A stretch of 64,000 nt of DNA from Actinopolyspora lacussalsi subsp. righensis (GCF_900116555.1 NZ_FPAT01000007.1:1-64000); one strand, 5' to 3'; positions 9,132 to 19,089 are shown, counted from the first letter of the stretch. Translations and numbers: made by a program. Notes: a model not told the origin generated them from the letters alone.

Positions 9132-12086
9132 TCAGACTCGGCGGTGGTCCGGCGAGCGGTGTCGAAGTTGCTCGCGGGAACCGAGCTTGAGCTTGCGCAG
9201 CACGTTGGCGACGTGCTGCTCGACCGTGCGCGTCGAAAGGAACATGACCCGCGCGATCTCGCGATTGGTGTTTCCGTCCCGGACGAATCGACACACCTCT
9301 TCTTCCCGAGGCGACAGCTGCTCGCCGTATCCACGTCTGCCGCGCCGCGAGGACTGCGTGACACCGTGCTCCCGCAACGCGTACCGGCAGCGGGCGGCGT
9401 CATGGGTGGCCCCGAGCGCGTCGAACTCCTCGGCCAACGCTCCGAACGCCGCGGGATCCGCACAGCCGTCCGCCGATTCCGCGGTCCTGTCCCGGTCAGT
9501 TCGGGCACGCTCGACGCGCCATCGGCACAATCGCTCCGCCGCGAGCGCGGCGAAGTACGGCGCGGGTAGGTTGACAGCACGATCACGTGCCTCTTCCAAC
9601 AACCGGCCTGCTCGTTCGTCCCCGCACCGCGCCGCCAGCAGACCACGGCACATCGGACGCGCGGCCCTCGCGGCCGGAGCGTCGAGGCCGGCCACCGCCG
9701 TGTCGAACGTTTCGGCCACCCGCTCGGCCGCCGCCACGCGTCCGACCCGCAGTTGAGCCGCGACGGCTCCGGGAACCAGTTCGGCGGCCCAAACCCACGC
9801 CTCTTTGCGGCGCACCAGTCGGATACCGATATCCGCGATCTCCGCGGCCCTGTCGTGCTCCCGCTGCGCCGACAGCATACGTAACGTGGCCGCATAGGCG
9901 TTGACGACCACGGGGGCGTAGGCGTTGTTCGGCTCGTCCATACCGGTGTCACGCAGATGTCGTTCGGCACGCTGCCACTGTCCGGTCGCCACGGCCAGGC
10001 ATCCCATGATCAGGGAGAGTTCGCTGGCCACGGGCAGCAGGTCGCGGTACTCCTCGTGCAACGTCGCCGCGCGTTCGGCCAGGCCGTGCCAATGGCCGGT
10101 CACCCAGTCCAGATGTGCTCGTGTCGCGCGTGCCGTACTGACTATGAACGGTGCTCCGCAGTCGTTGGCCAGGCGGATCCCGCTGTTCAGATAACCTCGC
10201 GCCGTTTCGAAGTGGCCGACCCAGGAACAGGAATCCGCGATGTTGCAGTGCGCCCTCGCGAGATCGCGTTGTTCGTGTGAGGTGTCCGTGCTCGTGGGCA
10301 GCCGTTCGATCGCCCGCCACGCCGAGGGCTCTCCGATCATGAGTTGGGCCGGCGCGTTGTTGGCGAGCATGCTCAGTCGAAACGACGCATCGGGCTCGTC
10401 CTCGACGGCCCTGTCGACTTCACCCATCCAAGCCCGATGTTCGCCGAGTGCGACGGCACCGATGTAGGGCTGCGCGAGCACCGACATCGCCTTCACCCAC
10501 AGTTGGGGGCGCCCGGTCAGCTCGTCGATAGCGTTGGTGATCGCGGTGCGGCCGGATTCGAGTCCACCGGACTGTCTGCTGAGCAGCAACCCCAGTGCCA
10601 GCCGTACCTCACCGCGTACCGAGGCGGGCAGGCGAGAGTCGGAGAGCAGCCGCTCCAACGCCGCCGTGACCTCGTGCTGATTGAGGCCGGTGTAGGCCAC
10701 CCGGCTCAGTTTGCCCGCGAGCCTGCCCACGTCCGACGGGGCGAGGTCTGCTTCGTCGAGCAGCGCCTGTAGCGAGCTCGTCGCCGTGGCCGCGTCACCG
10801 ACTTCACCCGCCTGGTCGGAGGCGGCTTCGGCGTAGTACAGCCAATCCTCGTGTGCGCCCGCGTATCGACTGTGCTCGGCGAGCCGCACCAGCGGTTGTG
10901 GGACGGCACGAGCGAGCTCGGTCGCCGCGCGCGCGTGCAGCCGCTCCCGATCGGGGCCGGGTAGCGTCCAGTACACGGCCTGGCGTGCCAACGCGTGTCG
11001 GAACCCGTAGCGCGCTCGACCGCATTCGAACAGGATTCCGGCTTCGATCGCTTCGGTCAGGGCGGCACGTACGTGCTCAGCGGAAAACGCCGTCATATCG
11101 CCGAGCAGCCGCGTCGAGGCCGGGATTCCCAGTACGGCGGCTGTCTGGGTGGTACGTCTGGCGGAGTCCGAGAGTCGGGACAGCCGCTCCAGCGCGGCTT
11201 CGCGGAGCAGCGCTGGCACCTCGGCCTCCTCCAGCAGGCGGCGTGCCCGAACACCGTCCGTTCGCACCGCTCCCGCCGGATCACGCAGTGCCCGAAGTGT
11301 TTCCTCCAGCACGAACGGGATGCCCGCGGTTCGTTCGTGGAGCCGTGCGGCGAAGTCGGGTGAGACGAAGCAGTCACCGAGGATGGCGGCGGTCAGCCGC
11401 TGCACGCCGGACACGTCGAGCGGTCCGACGACGACCGTGGCGGTTTTGTCCGAAGCGGATGAACGGCAAGCGGGACCGAGCGGCATGCCGCCCGCTACTT
11501 CCTCGCGTCGATAGGTGACCAGCAGCGTGAAGTGACTCGGCAGTTCGGCCAGCAGGAAGCGGAGCAGATCGCGCGAATCCTCGTCGGCCCAGTGCAGGTC
11601 CTCGACGATCAGCACGGTGTGACCGAACGCGTCGAGCAACTCGCGAACCGCACGGAAGAGGCGGTGCCGTTCGGCACGTGTGTCGTGGAGTTGTTCCGGG
11701 GCCGGTGGCAGTATCCCGGCCAGTTCCGGAAGGTAGCTCCGCAGTACCCCCGTCACCGGACTCAGCTCGGTGACGGGGGTGATTCGGTTGCCCGCCGCGC
11801 GCAGTGCGTCCAGTAGGACACCGTAGGGGAACGGTTCGCGCATGGGTTGGCAGTGCGCGGTCAGGAATCGTTTTCCCGCCAGTCGGGAGTGCTCGATCAG
11901 TTCGTGCACGATGCGGGTCTTTCCGACACCCGCTTCACCTTCCACGAAAATCGCCGAGGGTGAGTCGGTCGCGTAATCGAGCAGCGTGTTCAGTTCCGCC
12001 GTTCGGCCGACCAGTACCGGTGAGGTCGTGCGCACCGTCGTGTGGTGAGAAGTGTGCCCAGCGGAAGAACGTACCGCGTTCGCCAT
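9132..12086 (-). CDS. LuxR-family large ATPase transcriptional regulator (LAL)
   Basis: A 984-aa regulator. The N-terminal AAA-type domain has LVGRTAELNTLL and Walker A GEAGVGKT (residues 50-57), with Walker B-like VLIVEDLHWADEDS. A long helical TPR-like middle follows. The C-terminal LuxR DNA-binding domain begins LSPREEEVCRFVRDG and includes STRTVEQHVANVLRKLKL. LAL proteins bind ATP and usually activate secondary metabolism or catabolic genes on sensing a small molecule. ATG 12086 is chosen for GGAGG about 5 nt upstream; ATG 12143 is an alternative adding 19 residues. It is divergent from the S8 protease gene, which is one possible target; geoA downstream is another. Confidence 0.9.
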   Translation of the reverse strand: MANAVRSSAGHTSHHTTVRTTSPVLVGRTAELNTLLDYATDSPSAIFVEGEAGVGKTRIVHELIEHSRLAGKRFLTAHCQPMREPFPYGVLLDALRAAGNRITPVTELSPVTGVLRSYLPELAGILPPAPEQLHDTRAERHRLFRAVRELLDAFGHTVLIVEDLHWADEDSRDLLRFLLAELPSHFTLLVTYRREEVAGGMPLGPACRSSASDKTATVVVGPLDVSGVQRLTAAILGDCFVSPDFAARLHERTAGIPFVLEETLRALRDPAGAVRTDGVRARRLLEEAEVPALLREAALERLSRLSDSARRTTQTAAVLGIPASTRLLGDMTAFSAEHVRAALTEAIEAGILFECGRARYGFRHALARQAVYWTLPGPDRERLHARAATELARAVPQPLVRLAEHSRYAGAHEDWLYYAEAASDQAGEVGDAATATSSLQALLDEADLAPSDVGRLAGKLSRVAYTGLNQHEVTAALERLLSDSRLPASVRGEVRLALGLLLSRQSGGLESGRTAITNAIDELTGRPQLWVKAMSVLAQPYIGAVALGEHRAWMGEVDRAVEDEPDASFRLSMLANNAPAQLMIGEPSAWRAIERLPTSTDTSHEQRDLARAHCNIADSCSWVGHFETARGYLNSGIRLANDCGAPFIVSTARATRAHLDWVTGHWHGLAERAATLHEEYRDLLPVASELSLIMGCLAVATGQWQRAERHLRDTGMDEPNNAYAPVVVNAYAATLRMLSAQREHDRAAEIADIGIRLVRRKEAWVWAAELVPGAVAAQLRVGRVAAAERVAETFDTAVAGLDAPAARAARPMCRGLLAARCGDERAGRLLEEARDRAVNLPAPYFAALAAERLCRWRVERARTDRDRTAESADGCADPAAFGALAEEFDALGATHDAARCRYALREHGVTQSSRRGRRGYGEQLSPREEEVCRFVRDGNTNREIARVMFLSTRTVEQHVANVLRKLKLGSREQLRHRSPDHRRV

Positions 12087-12143
12087 ACAGCCTCCGGTGA
12101 CTACGCCGAACGGTGCATGAAGTGTGTCACCAACCATAGCCAC

Positions 12144-12159
12144 ACCTTCGTGTGAAGGT
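12144..12159. promoter_or_regulatory. 6-bp inverted repeat, candidate operator
   Basis: ACCTTC and GAAGGT separated by GTGT lie about 60 nt upstream of the LAL start in the divergent region. They could be a regulator site or a leader hairpin. No family assignment is possible. Confidence 0.3.
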
Positions 12160-12203
12160 AACCCACTTTAGATTGATATCCGCCCCGGAATTCTCGCCTT
12201 AAA

Positions 12204-12219
12204 TACGTATCGGTACGTA
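12204..12219. promoter_or_regulatory. Palindromic TACGTA pair, candidate operator
   Basis: TACGTA occurs twice 10 bp apart (12204-12209 and 12214-12219). Because each hexamer is self-complementary, the whole 16 bp is a dyad with a 4-nt centre. It lies roughly mid-way between the divergent LAL and S8 protease genes and could bind the LAL regulator or another dimeric protein. Confidence 0.35.
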
Positions 12220-12342
12220 GTAGTCCCCGGATTGTTCCTAGCGGTTTCACCTCCAAGAGTGATCTATCGCGTGGCACTGAGTAAGCGTTAATCGGTTGCC
12301 GCGCCGTATCGCACACCAGATCGATGGCTATTGGAGCACCCG

Positions 12343-13902
12343 ATGAAGGAACACCGTCGGTCCCTGAGACGCACCGCGGGGGCGTGCGCGTTGTCAGGAG
12401 CCACTGCCGTGGCCGCATTCGCGGCGGGTGGCACCGCTGTCGCTCAACAGTCCGCGGCGGACGGCCAGATCCGAGGTCTCGACGACCCCGCTGCCATCTC
12501 GGAGAACTACATCGTCGTATTCGAGGACGGAGCCGGGACGCGGTCGGTCGGCGCCAGGGCACGCTCGCTTTCCGACGAACACCGCGGGCAGTTGCTGGCG
12601 ACGTACGACACGGCACTGAACGGTTTCTCGGCGCGGATGAGCGAGCAGCAGGCGCGTGATCTCGCCGGTGAGCCCGGAGTCGCCTACGTCGAGCAGGACT
12701 CCGCCGTCCACACGATGGACAACCAGAACAATCCCACGTGGGGACTCGACCGTAGCGACCAGTCGGAACTGCCGCTCGACGACACCTACTCCTACCCGAC
12801 GAGCGCGGGCAGCGGTGTCACCAGCTACATCATCGATACCGGGGTGCGAACCAGCCACGACGAGTTCGAGGACCGTGCCCGAAGCGGGTACGACTTCGTC
12901 GACGACGACCCCGACGCAGGGGACTGCAACGGACACGGAACCCACGTGGCGGGCACTATCGGCGGCGAGACCTACGGAATGGCGAAGGAGACGACGCTGG
13001 TCGGGGTTCGGGTTCTCGGTTGTGACGGCCGGGGAGCCTGGTCGCAGGTCATCTCCGGTATCGACTGGGTCGCCGAGAACGCGGACGGGCCCGCCGTGGC
13101 CAACATGAGCATCGGCGGCAGCCCGAACGAGTCGGTGGACGACGCGGTCGCGGGCGCTGTGGAATCGGGAGTGACGGTTGCCGTGGCGGCAGGCAACTCC
13201 GGAAAGGACGCTTGCGACGTGACACCTGCCCGGACCCCGAACGCGATCACCGTCGGAGCCTCCAACGGCAGCGACGAGCGCTCCACGTGGCCCGCGATCC
13301 CGGGTGCCGAATCCAATTACGGTAGCTGCCTGGACATCTTCGCCCCCGGAACCGACATCACCTCCGCGTCGAATTCGGGTGACTCCGCCACGGAGTCCAA
13401 GAACGGCACGTCGATGGCCTCGCCGCACGTCGCGGGTGCCGCCGCCCTGCATCTCGGGGAGAATCCGAACGCGACACCTCGGCAGGTCAGCGAAGCGCTG
13501 GTGAACAACGCGTCCGCCGGCCGACTCACCGGCATCGGGCAGGGTTCGCCGAACAGACTGCTCAAAGTCTCCTATCTGAGCGACGGCGGAGGCGAGCCGG
13601 ACCCCGATCCCGGCGAGGGCCGTGCCCCCAGCGCGTCCTTCACCGTGAACTGTGGATGGAGCGAGTGCGCTTTCGACGCGAGTGAAAGCACCGATGCCGA
13701 CGGCGACATCACCGGATACGCCTGGAACTTCGGTGACGGCGAAACCGCCACCGGCGCGACGGTCGACCACGCTTTCCCCGCCGCCAACGGCTCCTACACC
13801 GTCGAGCTGACCGTGACCGACAGCAAGGACAACTCCGATTCGGCCACGCGAGAGGTGGACTGCTGGAACTTCAGCGGCAGCGCCTACTGCTTCGCGGGCT
13901 GA
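12343..13902 (+). CDS. Secreted subtilisin-like (S8) serine protease with C-terminal PKD domain
   Basis: A 519-aa exported preproprotease of the proteinase K/aqualysin type. In order it has a Sec signal peptide (basic start, hydrophobic to about AVAQQ at 36), an I9 inhibitor prodomain (about 55-124), and a catalytic domain with Asp165 (YIIDTG), His198 (NGHGTHVAG) and Ser357 (NGTSMASPHVAG), plus oxyanion Asn285. An Asp/Pro/Gly linker (about 417-429) and one PKD domain (about 430-505) follow, ending in a CWNF..SAYCF tail. ATG 12343 has GGAG 6 nt upstream. The mature enzyme is rich in Asp/Glu, as in extracellular proteins of salt-tolerant actinomycetes. It is followed by a stem-loop and then by the M14 peptidase with a matching tail. 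Confidence 0.93.
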   Translation: MKEHRRSLRRTAGACALSGATAVAAFAAGGTAVAQQSAADGQIRGLDDPAAISENYIVVFEDGAGTRSVGARARSLSDEHRGQLLATYDTALNGFSARMSEQQARDLAGEPGVAYVEQDSAVHTMDNQNNPTWGLDRSDQSELPLDDTYSYPTSAGSGVTSYIIDTGVRTSHDEFEDRARSGYDFVDDDPDAGDCNGHGTHVAGTIGGETYGMAKETTLVGVRVLGCDGRGAWSQVISGIDWVAENADGPAVANMSIGGSPNESVDDAVAGAVESGVTVAVAAGNSGKDACDVTPARTPNAITVGASNGSDERSTWPAIPGAESNYGSCLDIFAPGTDITSASNSGDSATESKNGTSMASPHVAGAAALHLGENPNATPRQVSEALVNNASAGRLTGIGQGSPNRLLKVSYLSDGGGEPDPDPGEGRAPSASFTVNCGWSECAFDASESTDADGDITGYAWNFGDGETATGATVDHAFPAANGSYTVELTVTDSKDNSDSATREVDCWNFSGSAYCFAG

Positions 13903-13947
13903 CGCCGCTCACCGATGACACCCCGGTGCCGGTCGCATCCGGGGACG

Positions 13948-13982
13948 GGTCGGGTGGTGCCGCCGCGCGGTACCACCCGACC
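13948..13982 (+). terminator. Stem-loop after the S8 protease gene
   Basis: GGTCGGGTGGT (13948-13958) and ACCACCCGACC (13972-13982) form an 11-bp perfect stem with a 13-nt loop. There is no U-tract. It lies 45 nt after the stop and just before the ribosome site of the M14 gene, so it could partly separate the two transcripts. Confidence 0.65.
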
Positions 13983-14011
13983 ACCTGTTCAACCGTATAC
14001 GGGAGAACTCG

Positions 14012-15877
14012 ATGATCAAAAGAATAGTGGCCGCCGGTATCGGCCTCGCCCTGCTGACCCCCGCCGCCGCGCAAGCGGAACAGCGAGCCGCTGATGTTCC
14101 GAACCCGAGCGGCACGGCCGTGGCGACGGAGTCCGGTGCCGGTTCCCCCTCCGGAAACGCGCCGACGTCGGACATCTACCGCGTGCTCGGGGTGGACACC
14201 AAGGAAGAACGCACCAGTATCGCCCGTACGGGCTCCTCCATCGAGGGCGTCGACGAGCACACGGTCACCATCACCGCTTTACCGAGGGAGCTGAGCTCGG
14301 TACGGCGACTCGGATTCGAAACCGAGCGACTCGCTCGAACCCAGGACTTCCCCCCGGAGGACTCCGGATATCACGACTACGGCGAGATCGTGGCCGAACT
14401 GGACCGGATCGCCTCCGAACACCCGGATCTGTCCGACCGCTTCACGGTGGGGCAGACCTACGAGGGCCGGGACATTCCGGGAATCAAGATCAGCGACAAC
14501 GCCGAGGCCGACGAGAACGAACCCGAAGTGCTCTTCACCGCGAACCAGCACGCTCGCGAGCATCTCACTCCCGAGATGGCGCTCTACATCGCCGATATGC
14601 TCACCGAGTCCTACGGTTCGGACAGCCGCGTCACCGAGCTGGTGGATTCCAGGGAGGTCTGGATTCTGCCCATGGTCAATCCGGACGGTGTCGAATACGA
14701 CATCGACGGCAGTCGGTACCGTTCCTGGCGCAAGAACCGTCAGCCGAACGAGGGGGCCGTCGGTACCGATCTGAACCGGAACTGGGCCTACCAGTGGGGC
14801 TGCTGCGGAGGTTCCTCGGGGAACCCGAGCAGCAACACATACCGGGGCCCGAGCCCCGAATCCGCTCCCGAAGTCAGCGCGGTGGCAGACTTCGTGCGCG
14901 GTCGTGTGGTCGACGGTGAGCAACAAATCGAGGCCCACATCGACTTCCACACCTACAGCGAGCTGGTGCTGTGGCCGATGGGCTACACCTATGACGACAC
15001 CGGTTCGGACATGTCGCGGGACGCGCACGAGACGTTCGTGACGATAGGTGAGGAGATGGCGGCGACGAACGACTACACGCCGCAGCAGTCCAGTGATCTC
15101 TACATCACCGACGGTTCGGTCAACGATTGGATGTGGGCCGAGCAGGGTATCTTCTCGTTCACCTTCGAGATGTATCCGGAATCCAGCAGTCCCGGCTTCT
15201 ACCCACCGGACGAGGTGATCGATCGCGAGACCGAACGCAATCGTGAAGCCGTGTTGTCGCTGCTCGACTACTCCGACTGCCCTTACAGCGCCATCGGCGA
15301 GGAGGAGAAGTACTGCGGCGGTGGGAACGGCGCTCCCACGGCCCGGTTCTCGGCTGAATGCTCCGACTCCGAAGCCGTCTGCTCCTTCGACGCCTCGGCG
15401 ACGAGGGACCCGGACGGTTCGGTGCGCTCCTACGAGTGGACCTTCGGTGACGGTGCCACCGGAACCGGCGTGCGCCCCTCGCACAGTTACGCCGAGGCCG
15501 GTGAGTATCGGGTGACACTCACGGTCACCGATGACGCGGGCAACACCGACGAGGTGACGAAGACGGTCGATGTCGGGACACCGCCCGGTGCCGGTGAGCC
15601 GCCCTCGGCCTCGTTCATCGTCAACTGCGACTACGGTGAATGCTCGTTCGACGCGGGCGAGAGCACCGATCCGGACGGTGACATCGTCGAGTACGGCTGG
15701 AACTTCGGTGACGGGGACAGCGGCAGTGGAGTGACGACGGACCACGCCTATCCGGCCGCGACCGACAGCTACACCGTCGAGTTGACCGTGACCGACGGCA
15801 ATGGCCACTCGGATTCCGCGACGCGAGGGGTGGACTGCTGGAACTTCGGCGGTAGCGCCTACTGCTTCGCGAGCTGA
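14012..15877 (+). CDS. Secreted M14 zinc carboxypeptidase with two PKD domains
   Basis: A 621-aa exported metallocarboxypeptidase (carboxypeptidase T-like) that removes C-terminal residues from peptides. The signal peptide is [22 protein letters not shown]. After a propeptide, the M14 domain has zinc ligands His180 and Glu183 (NQHAREH), His313 (IDFHTYSE), substrate-binding NRNW, and catalytic Glu386 (FTFEMYP). Two PKD repeats follow at about 443-525 and 530-610, then a tail [13 protein letters not shown] almost the same as in the preceding protease. GGGAGA lies 6 nt before ATG 14012. It probably acts with the S8 protease in extracellular protein breakdown. Confidence 0.93.
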   Translation: MIKRIVAAGIGLALLTPAAAQAEQRAADVPNPSGTAVATESGAGSPSGNAPTSDIYRVLGVDTKEERTSIARTGSSIEGVDEHTVTITALPRELSSVRRLGFETERLARTQDFPPEDSGYHDYGEIVAELDRIASEHPDLSDRFTVGQTYEGRDIPGIKISDNAEADENEPEVLFTANQHAREHLTPEMALYIADMLTESYGSDSRVTELVDSREVWILPMVNPDGVEYDIDGSRYRSWRKNRQPNEGAVGTDLNRNWAYQWGCCGGSSGNPSSNTYRGPSPESAPEVSAVADFVRGRVVDGEQQIEAHIDFHTYSELVLWPMGYTYDDTGSDMSRDAHETFVTIGEEMAATNDYTPQQSSDLYITDGSVNDWMWAEQGIFSFTFEMYPESSSPGFYPPDEVIDRETERNREAVLSLLDYSDCPYSAIGEEEKYCGGGNGAPTARFSAECSDSEAVCSFDASATRDPDGSVRSYEWTFGDGATGTGVRPSHSYAEAGEYRVTLTVTDDAGNTDEVTKTVDVGTPPGAGEPPSASFIVNCDYGECSFDAGESTDPDGDIVEYGWNFGDGDSGSGVTTDHAYPAATDSYTVELTVTDGNGHSDSATRGVDCWNFGGSAYCFAS

Positions 15878-15905
15878 CTCCGGGAGGCGAGACGGGTCAT
15901 CCCGA

Positions 15906-15940
15906 GACCGCCCCGTTCGTAACCTTCGACCGGGGCGGTC
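15906..15940. terminator. Bidirectional stem-loop after the M14 gene
   Basis: GACCGCCCCG (15906-15915) pairs perfectly with CGGGGCGGTC (15931-15940) around a 15-nt loop. It lies between the M14 gene and the convergent ABC-2 permease. Confidence 0.65.
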
Positions 15941-16035
15941 GTGCGTCCTCGGTGGCTTTCGGCGAGGTCATCCGGAACACCGCAACGACCGATGGACGGT
16001 CGTGGTGGGATTCGCAGCTCGTCCGGTTCGAGCGA

Positions 16036-16896
16036 TCAGGTGTCCTTGGTGGCCATCCGTGTCACGGCCGCCGAAAAGCCCACCAGCATGTAGCAACCGG
16101 CGCGCCACAGTCCGTCCACCAGATTGTTCCAGCGGATCGGATCGCTCAGTACATCGCTGATGGAGTACCAGTCGGCGGTTATGAAGATCGGCTTGAGCCA
16201 CTCCAGGGAAGGAATGGCCTCCAGCACCCCGAACACGATCAACCCCCCCACCGTGGCGATGAGTACCAGCAGCGAGTGCTCCGTCGTCGCGGATATCGCC
16301 AGCGCGACCGCGCCGACCGCGGCCATCTGCACCGCGCACCAGCCCGTCGCCAGTGCGACCCTGCCCAGTGCTTCCCCCAGCGGGAGAGTGGTGCCGGACA
16401 GAGTGACGAGACCGTCGCTTCCGACGATCAGCAGTCCGGTCAGCACTCCGCTCAACGCGACGACACCGACGGCGAGCACCACCATCAGCAGCACGCCCAG
16501 CGCCTTGACCACCACCAGCCGCACCCTGCCGACCGGTGCCAGCAGCAGTCCGCGCAGCGTGCCGTTGGCCGCCTCGCCCGCCAGCCCGTCGGCGGCCACC
16601 ATCGCGGTGATCAGCGGCAGCAGCAGGTTCTGCGTCAGCATCAGGGCCAGTACCGGCAGGACCAGTCCGTTGCCCGCCACCGCCGAGAACAGTCCCGTGC
16701 CGCCGGAAGGCCCTCCGGTTATGGCGAGCACCGTTCCGATCAGGACGGGAATCACCGCCAGCCCGAGCAGCGCGAGCAGATTGCGCGGCCGGTGCAGTAT
16801 CCAACTCAGTTCGGAGCCGACCACTCGCCCGAACGGCGCCGAAGCACGCTGCCGGACGCCGGACGGCAGCTCGACTCGTGAGGCCGTTCCCGTCAT
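16036..16896 (-). CDS. ABC-2 type transporter permease
   Basis: A 286-aa integral membrane protein with about six predicted spans (for example LLALLGLAVIPVLIGTVLAI, LLMVVLAVGVVALSGVLTGLL and LLVLIATVGGLIVFGVL). It is the membrane half of an exporter whose ATPase is encoded just upstream; ATG 16896 overlaps the ATPase stop as ATGA. Substrate is unknown. The presence of a LolA-like protein as first gene of the operon suggests handling of a lipid or lipoprotein-like molecule at the envelope. Confidence 0.85.
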   Translation of the reverse strand: MTGTASRVELPSGVRQRASAPFGRVVGSELSWILHRPRNLLALLGLAVIPVLIGTVLAITGGPSGGTGLFSAVAGNGLVLPVLALMLTQNLLLPLITAMVAADGLAGEAANGTLRGLLLAPVGRVRLVVVKALGVLLMVVLAVGVVALSGVLTGLLIVGSDGLVTLSGTTLPLGEALGRVALATGWCAVQMAAVGAVALAISATTEHSLLVLIATVGGLIVFGVLEAIPSLEWLKPIFITADWYSISDVLSDPIRWNNLVDGLWRAGCYMLVGFSAAVTRMATKDT

Positions 16897-17873
16897 GACT
16901 CCCCCTCGGTGAGTCGGGCGAAGATCTCCTCCAGGCCGGCACGGTCCCGGCGTGCCTCGTGTACCCCGATCCCGGCGTGCACCAGTGCCGCGATCACTTC
17001 GGGTGCGTCCGTTTCGGACAACTCCACTCGTAGCTCTCCCCGCTCCACGCGAGCCGGTATGCCGCTCTGCCGCAGCGCTTCCAGCCCCGAGTCGTTGTCG
17101 GAGACCCGGAGCAGCAGATTGGGTCCGCCGGACTCCAGCAGGGTCGCCAACTCGCCCTGGGCGATCAGCGAGCCCGCCTGCAGCACGGCCGCATGGGTGC
17201 AGGTCGCCTCCACCTCGGACAGCAGGTGTGAGGAGACCACCACCGTTGTCCCGTTCGCGTGCAGCTCCGCGATGATTCGACGTATTTCCCTGGTGCCGGC
17301 CGGATCCAGACCGTTCGTGGGTTCGTCGAGCACCACGAGGTCGCGCGGCACGAGCAACGCCGCGGCCAGCCCGAGCCGCTGCTTCATGCCCAGCGAGTAG
17401 GAGCGGTACTTGCGCTCCGCGGCCTCGACGAGCCCCACTCGCTCCAGTGCCTGCCGCACCGCCGTGGCGATGTCCGAGCCGTACAGCGCGGGCTCCATTG
17501 CGGCACAGCGGAGCAGGTTCCGCCTACCCGACATGAAGGGGTGAAACCCCGGTCCTTCCACCAGGGCTCCCACCGAAGGCAGTGCACGACCGCTCTGGTC
17601 CGGCATGCGGTGCCCGAGCAGTTCGACCGATCCGGAGGACGGCTCGGTCAGCCCCAGCAGCATCCGGATCGTGGTGGTCTTGCCCGATCCGTTCGGACCG
17701 AGCATGCCGACCACCGCACCGCGAGGTACCCACAGGTCCACATCGGCGACCGCCACTGTCCCGCCGTAGGTCTTGCGTAGCGAGCTGGTGCGCAGTGCGG
17801 GTTCCGGTTCGTCCCGCCCGGAGGCGGGGGCGCTCGTGGCCCCCGCCTCGGCGGTGTCAGCGGGTCCTGTCAT
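16893..17873 (-). CDS. ABC transporter ATP-binding protein (exporter type)
   Basis: A 326-aa ATPase with Walker A GPNGSGKTT (59-67), signature YSLGMKQRLGLAAALL, Walker B LVVLDEPTNGLDP and switch VVSSHLLSEVEATC. The C-terminal 90 residues form the domain usual in CcmA/DrrA-type exporter ATPases. ATG 17873 overlaps the LolA-like stop by one base (TGATG); the longer frame to 17993 lies inside that gene and is rejected. It pairs with the downstream ABC-2 permease. Confidence 0.9.
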   Translation of the reverse strand: MTGPADTAEAGATSAPASGRDEPEPALRTSSLRKTYGGTVAVADVDLWVPRGAVVGMLGPNGSGKTTTIRMLLGLTEPSSGSVELLGHRMPDQSGRALPSVGALVEGPGFHPFMSGRRNLLRCAAMEPALYGSDIATAVRQALERVGLVEAAERKYRSYSLGMKQRLGLAAALLVPRDLVVLDEPTNGLDPAGTREIRRIIAELHANGTTVVVSSHLLSEVEATCTHAAVLQAGSLIAQGELATLLESGGPNLLLRVSDNDSGLEALRQSGIPARVERGELRVELSETDAPEVIAALVHAGIGVHEARRDRAGLEEIFARLTEGES

Positions 17874-19021
17874 CAGGCGTCCCGCAGTGCCTCGATCAGT
17901 ACCTGTTGCGGAACCGCACCGGCGACTACCCGGCCGTCGGAGGTCAGTATCGCCGAGCCGACCGAGGTGTTGATCACCCAGCCGTGACCCCACGATCCGC
18001 TGACCGGCGATCCCATGCGTTCGGCCATGGCGCGAACACCGGTTTCCCCGGATTCGGCCGCACCGGCTCCGGACTGTTCACCGTCACCGGCGGACGAACG
18101 CATCGCGTTCTCCGGCAGGCGGCTCAGCACCACCGTGTCCCAGCCGGTTCCCTCGGTCCTGAGGCGGTTGCCGTCGCCGGAGTCGGGGTCCTCCTCCCGG
18201 GAGGGAACGGAACTCCGCTCCTCGGGCTTTTCGGGCGTGCGCACCTTCGCGTTCTCCGGCGGGGTGAACTGGAACAGCTCCGCGTCCTGCTCGCCCGTGC
18301 TCAGTTCGGAGAACCCGGCCCGCAGCGCTGGATCGCTCGAACCGTTGGTGTTGACCTCCACCCGCAGCGGGATCCGATTCTCGGCTCCCACGGCGATCCG
18401 GACCTCCCGCAGCTTGGTGCGCTCGTTCGGTTTCGGTGTCAGCACCAGCTCGTAGGCGTTCCGTCCCGCGACGCTCGCGGTGCCGTCCACCTGCACGGTG
18501 CTGGTCTCCCGCAGTTTGCCGACGAGCCGCTGGGCGATCTCCGAGGGCTGGGTGAGCTCCGAGGGGTCCGCCGGAGTGCCCGCGTCCGGACGTTCCGTCC
18601 CGGACTCCCCCCGGGAGGAATCCCCGTGGGAGTACTTGACCACGGTGCGCTCGGCGGAGTCCCACTTCCACACCGTGTTGCCGTCGTCGACCACGGTGGT
18701 CTCGTCGCTGCCGTTGGACATCGAGATCCGTTGCCGCTGCTGACCGTCGTACCAGACCCGCATCGACTTGTCGCCACCCGAGAGCAGCTCGCCCGCCTCG
18801 CCCGCTCCGGGGAGAGCGGGTAACCCGAGCTCGTTGTGCACGGTGATCCTGCCCGCGAGCGCCGGTGGATCCGATTCCATCACCGAAGCGACCAGCTCGT
18901 CGGCGGACACCTGGGGAAGCTGGGGGCTCTGCGCGCCGGCGGGAAGCGTCATGGAGGTGAGTCCGAGCGCTCCGGCGGCGACTCCGGCCGAGGCGGTAAG
19001 CGCGATGTTCCTGCGTCTCAT
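17873..19021 (-). CDS. LolA-like secreted/periplasmic protein
   Basis: A 382-aa exported protein with a signal peptide (RRRNIALTASAGVAAGALGLTSMTLPAGA) and a body typical of the LolA/RseB-like fold found in actinobacteria (VWYDGQQRQRISMSNGSDETTVVDDGNTVWKW beginning near residue 90, described here by its first residues only in part). The fold usually binds a lipid or acyl chain. A central acidic, low-complexity stretch (RTPEKPEERSS onward) is not conserved-looking. ATG 19021 is preferred over 19057 because it starts the signal peptide directly. It leads an operon with an ABC exporter and has a tandem response-regulator-like box 52-68 nt upstream. Confidence 0.7.
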   Translation of the reverse strand: MRRRNIALTASAGVAAGALGLTSMTLPAGAQSPQLPQVSADELVASVMESDPPALAGRITVHNELGLPALPGAGEAGELLSGGDKSMRVWYDGQQRQRISMSNGSDETTVVDDGNTVWKWDSAERTVVKYSHGDSSRGESGTERPDAGTPADPSELTQPSEIAQRLVGKLRETSTVQVDGTASVAGRNAYELVLTPKPNERTKLREVRIAVGAENRIPLRVEVNTNGSSDPALRAGFSELSTGEQDAELFQFTPPENAKVRTPEKPEERSSVPSREEDPDSGDGNRLRTEGTGWDTVVLSRLPENAMRSSAGDGEQSGAGAAESGETGVRAMAERMGSPVSGSWGHGWVINTSVGSAILTSDGRVVAGAVPQQVLIEALRDA

Positions 19022-19072
19022 CCGAGTCCCTTCGAATTCCTTGCGGTCGACACCCACCTTGCACCCGTCCCG

Positions 19073-19089
19073 CTGAGATGATCCTGAGA
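19073..19089 (-). promoter_or_regulatory. Tandem CTGAGA box upstream of the LolA-like operon
   Basis: CTGAGA occurs at 19073-19078 and 19084-19089, 11 bp start to start, one helical turn, the classic layout for an OmpR-family regulator dimer. Read on the coding strand it is TTCTCAGGATCATCTCAG. The same box occurs upstream of sigE at 48388-48404. It sits between the LolA-like operon and the divergent two-component genes. Confidence 0.55.
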
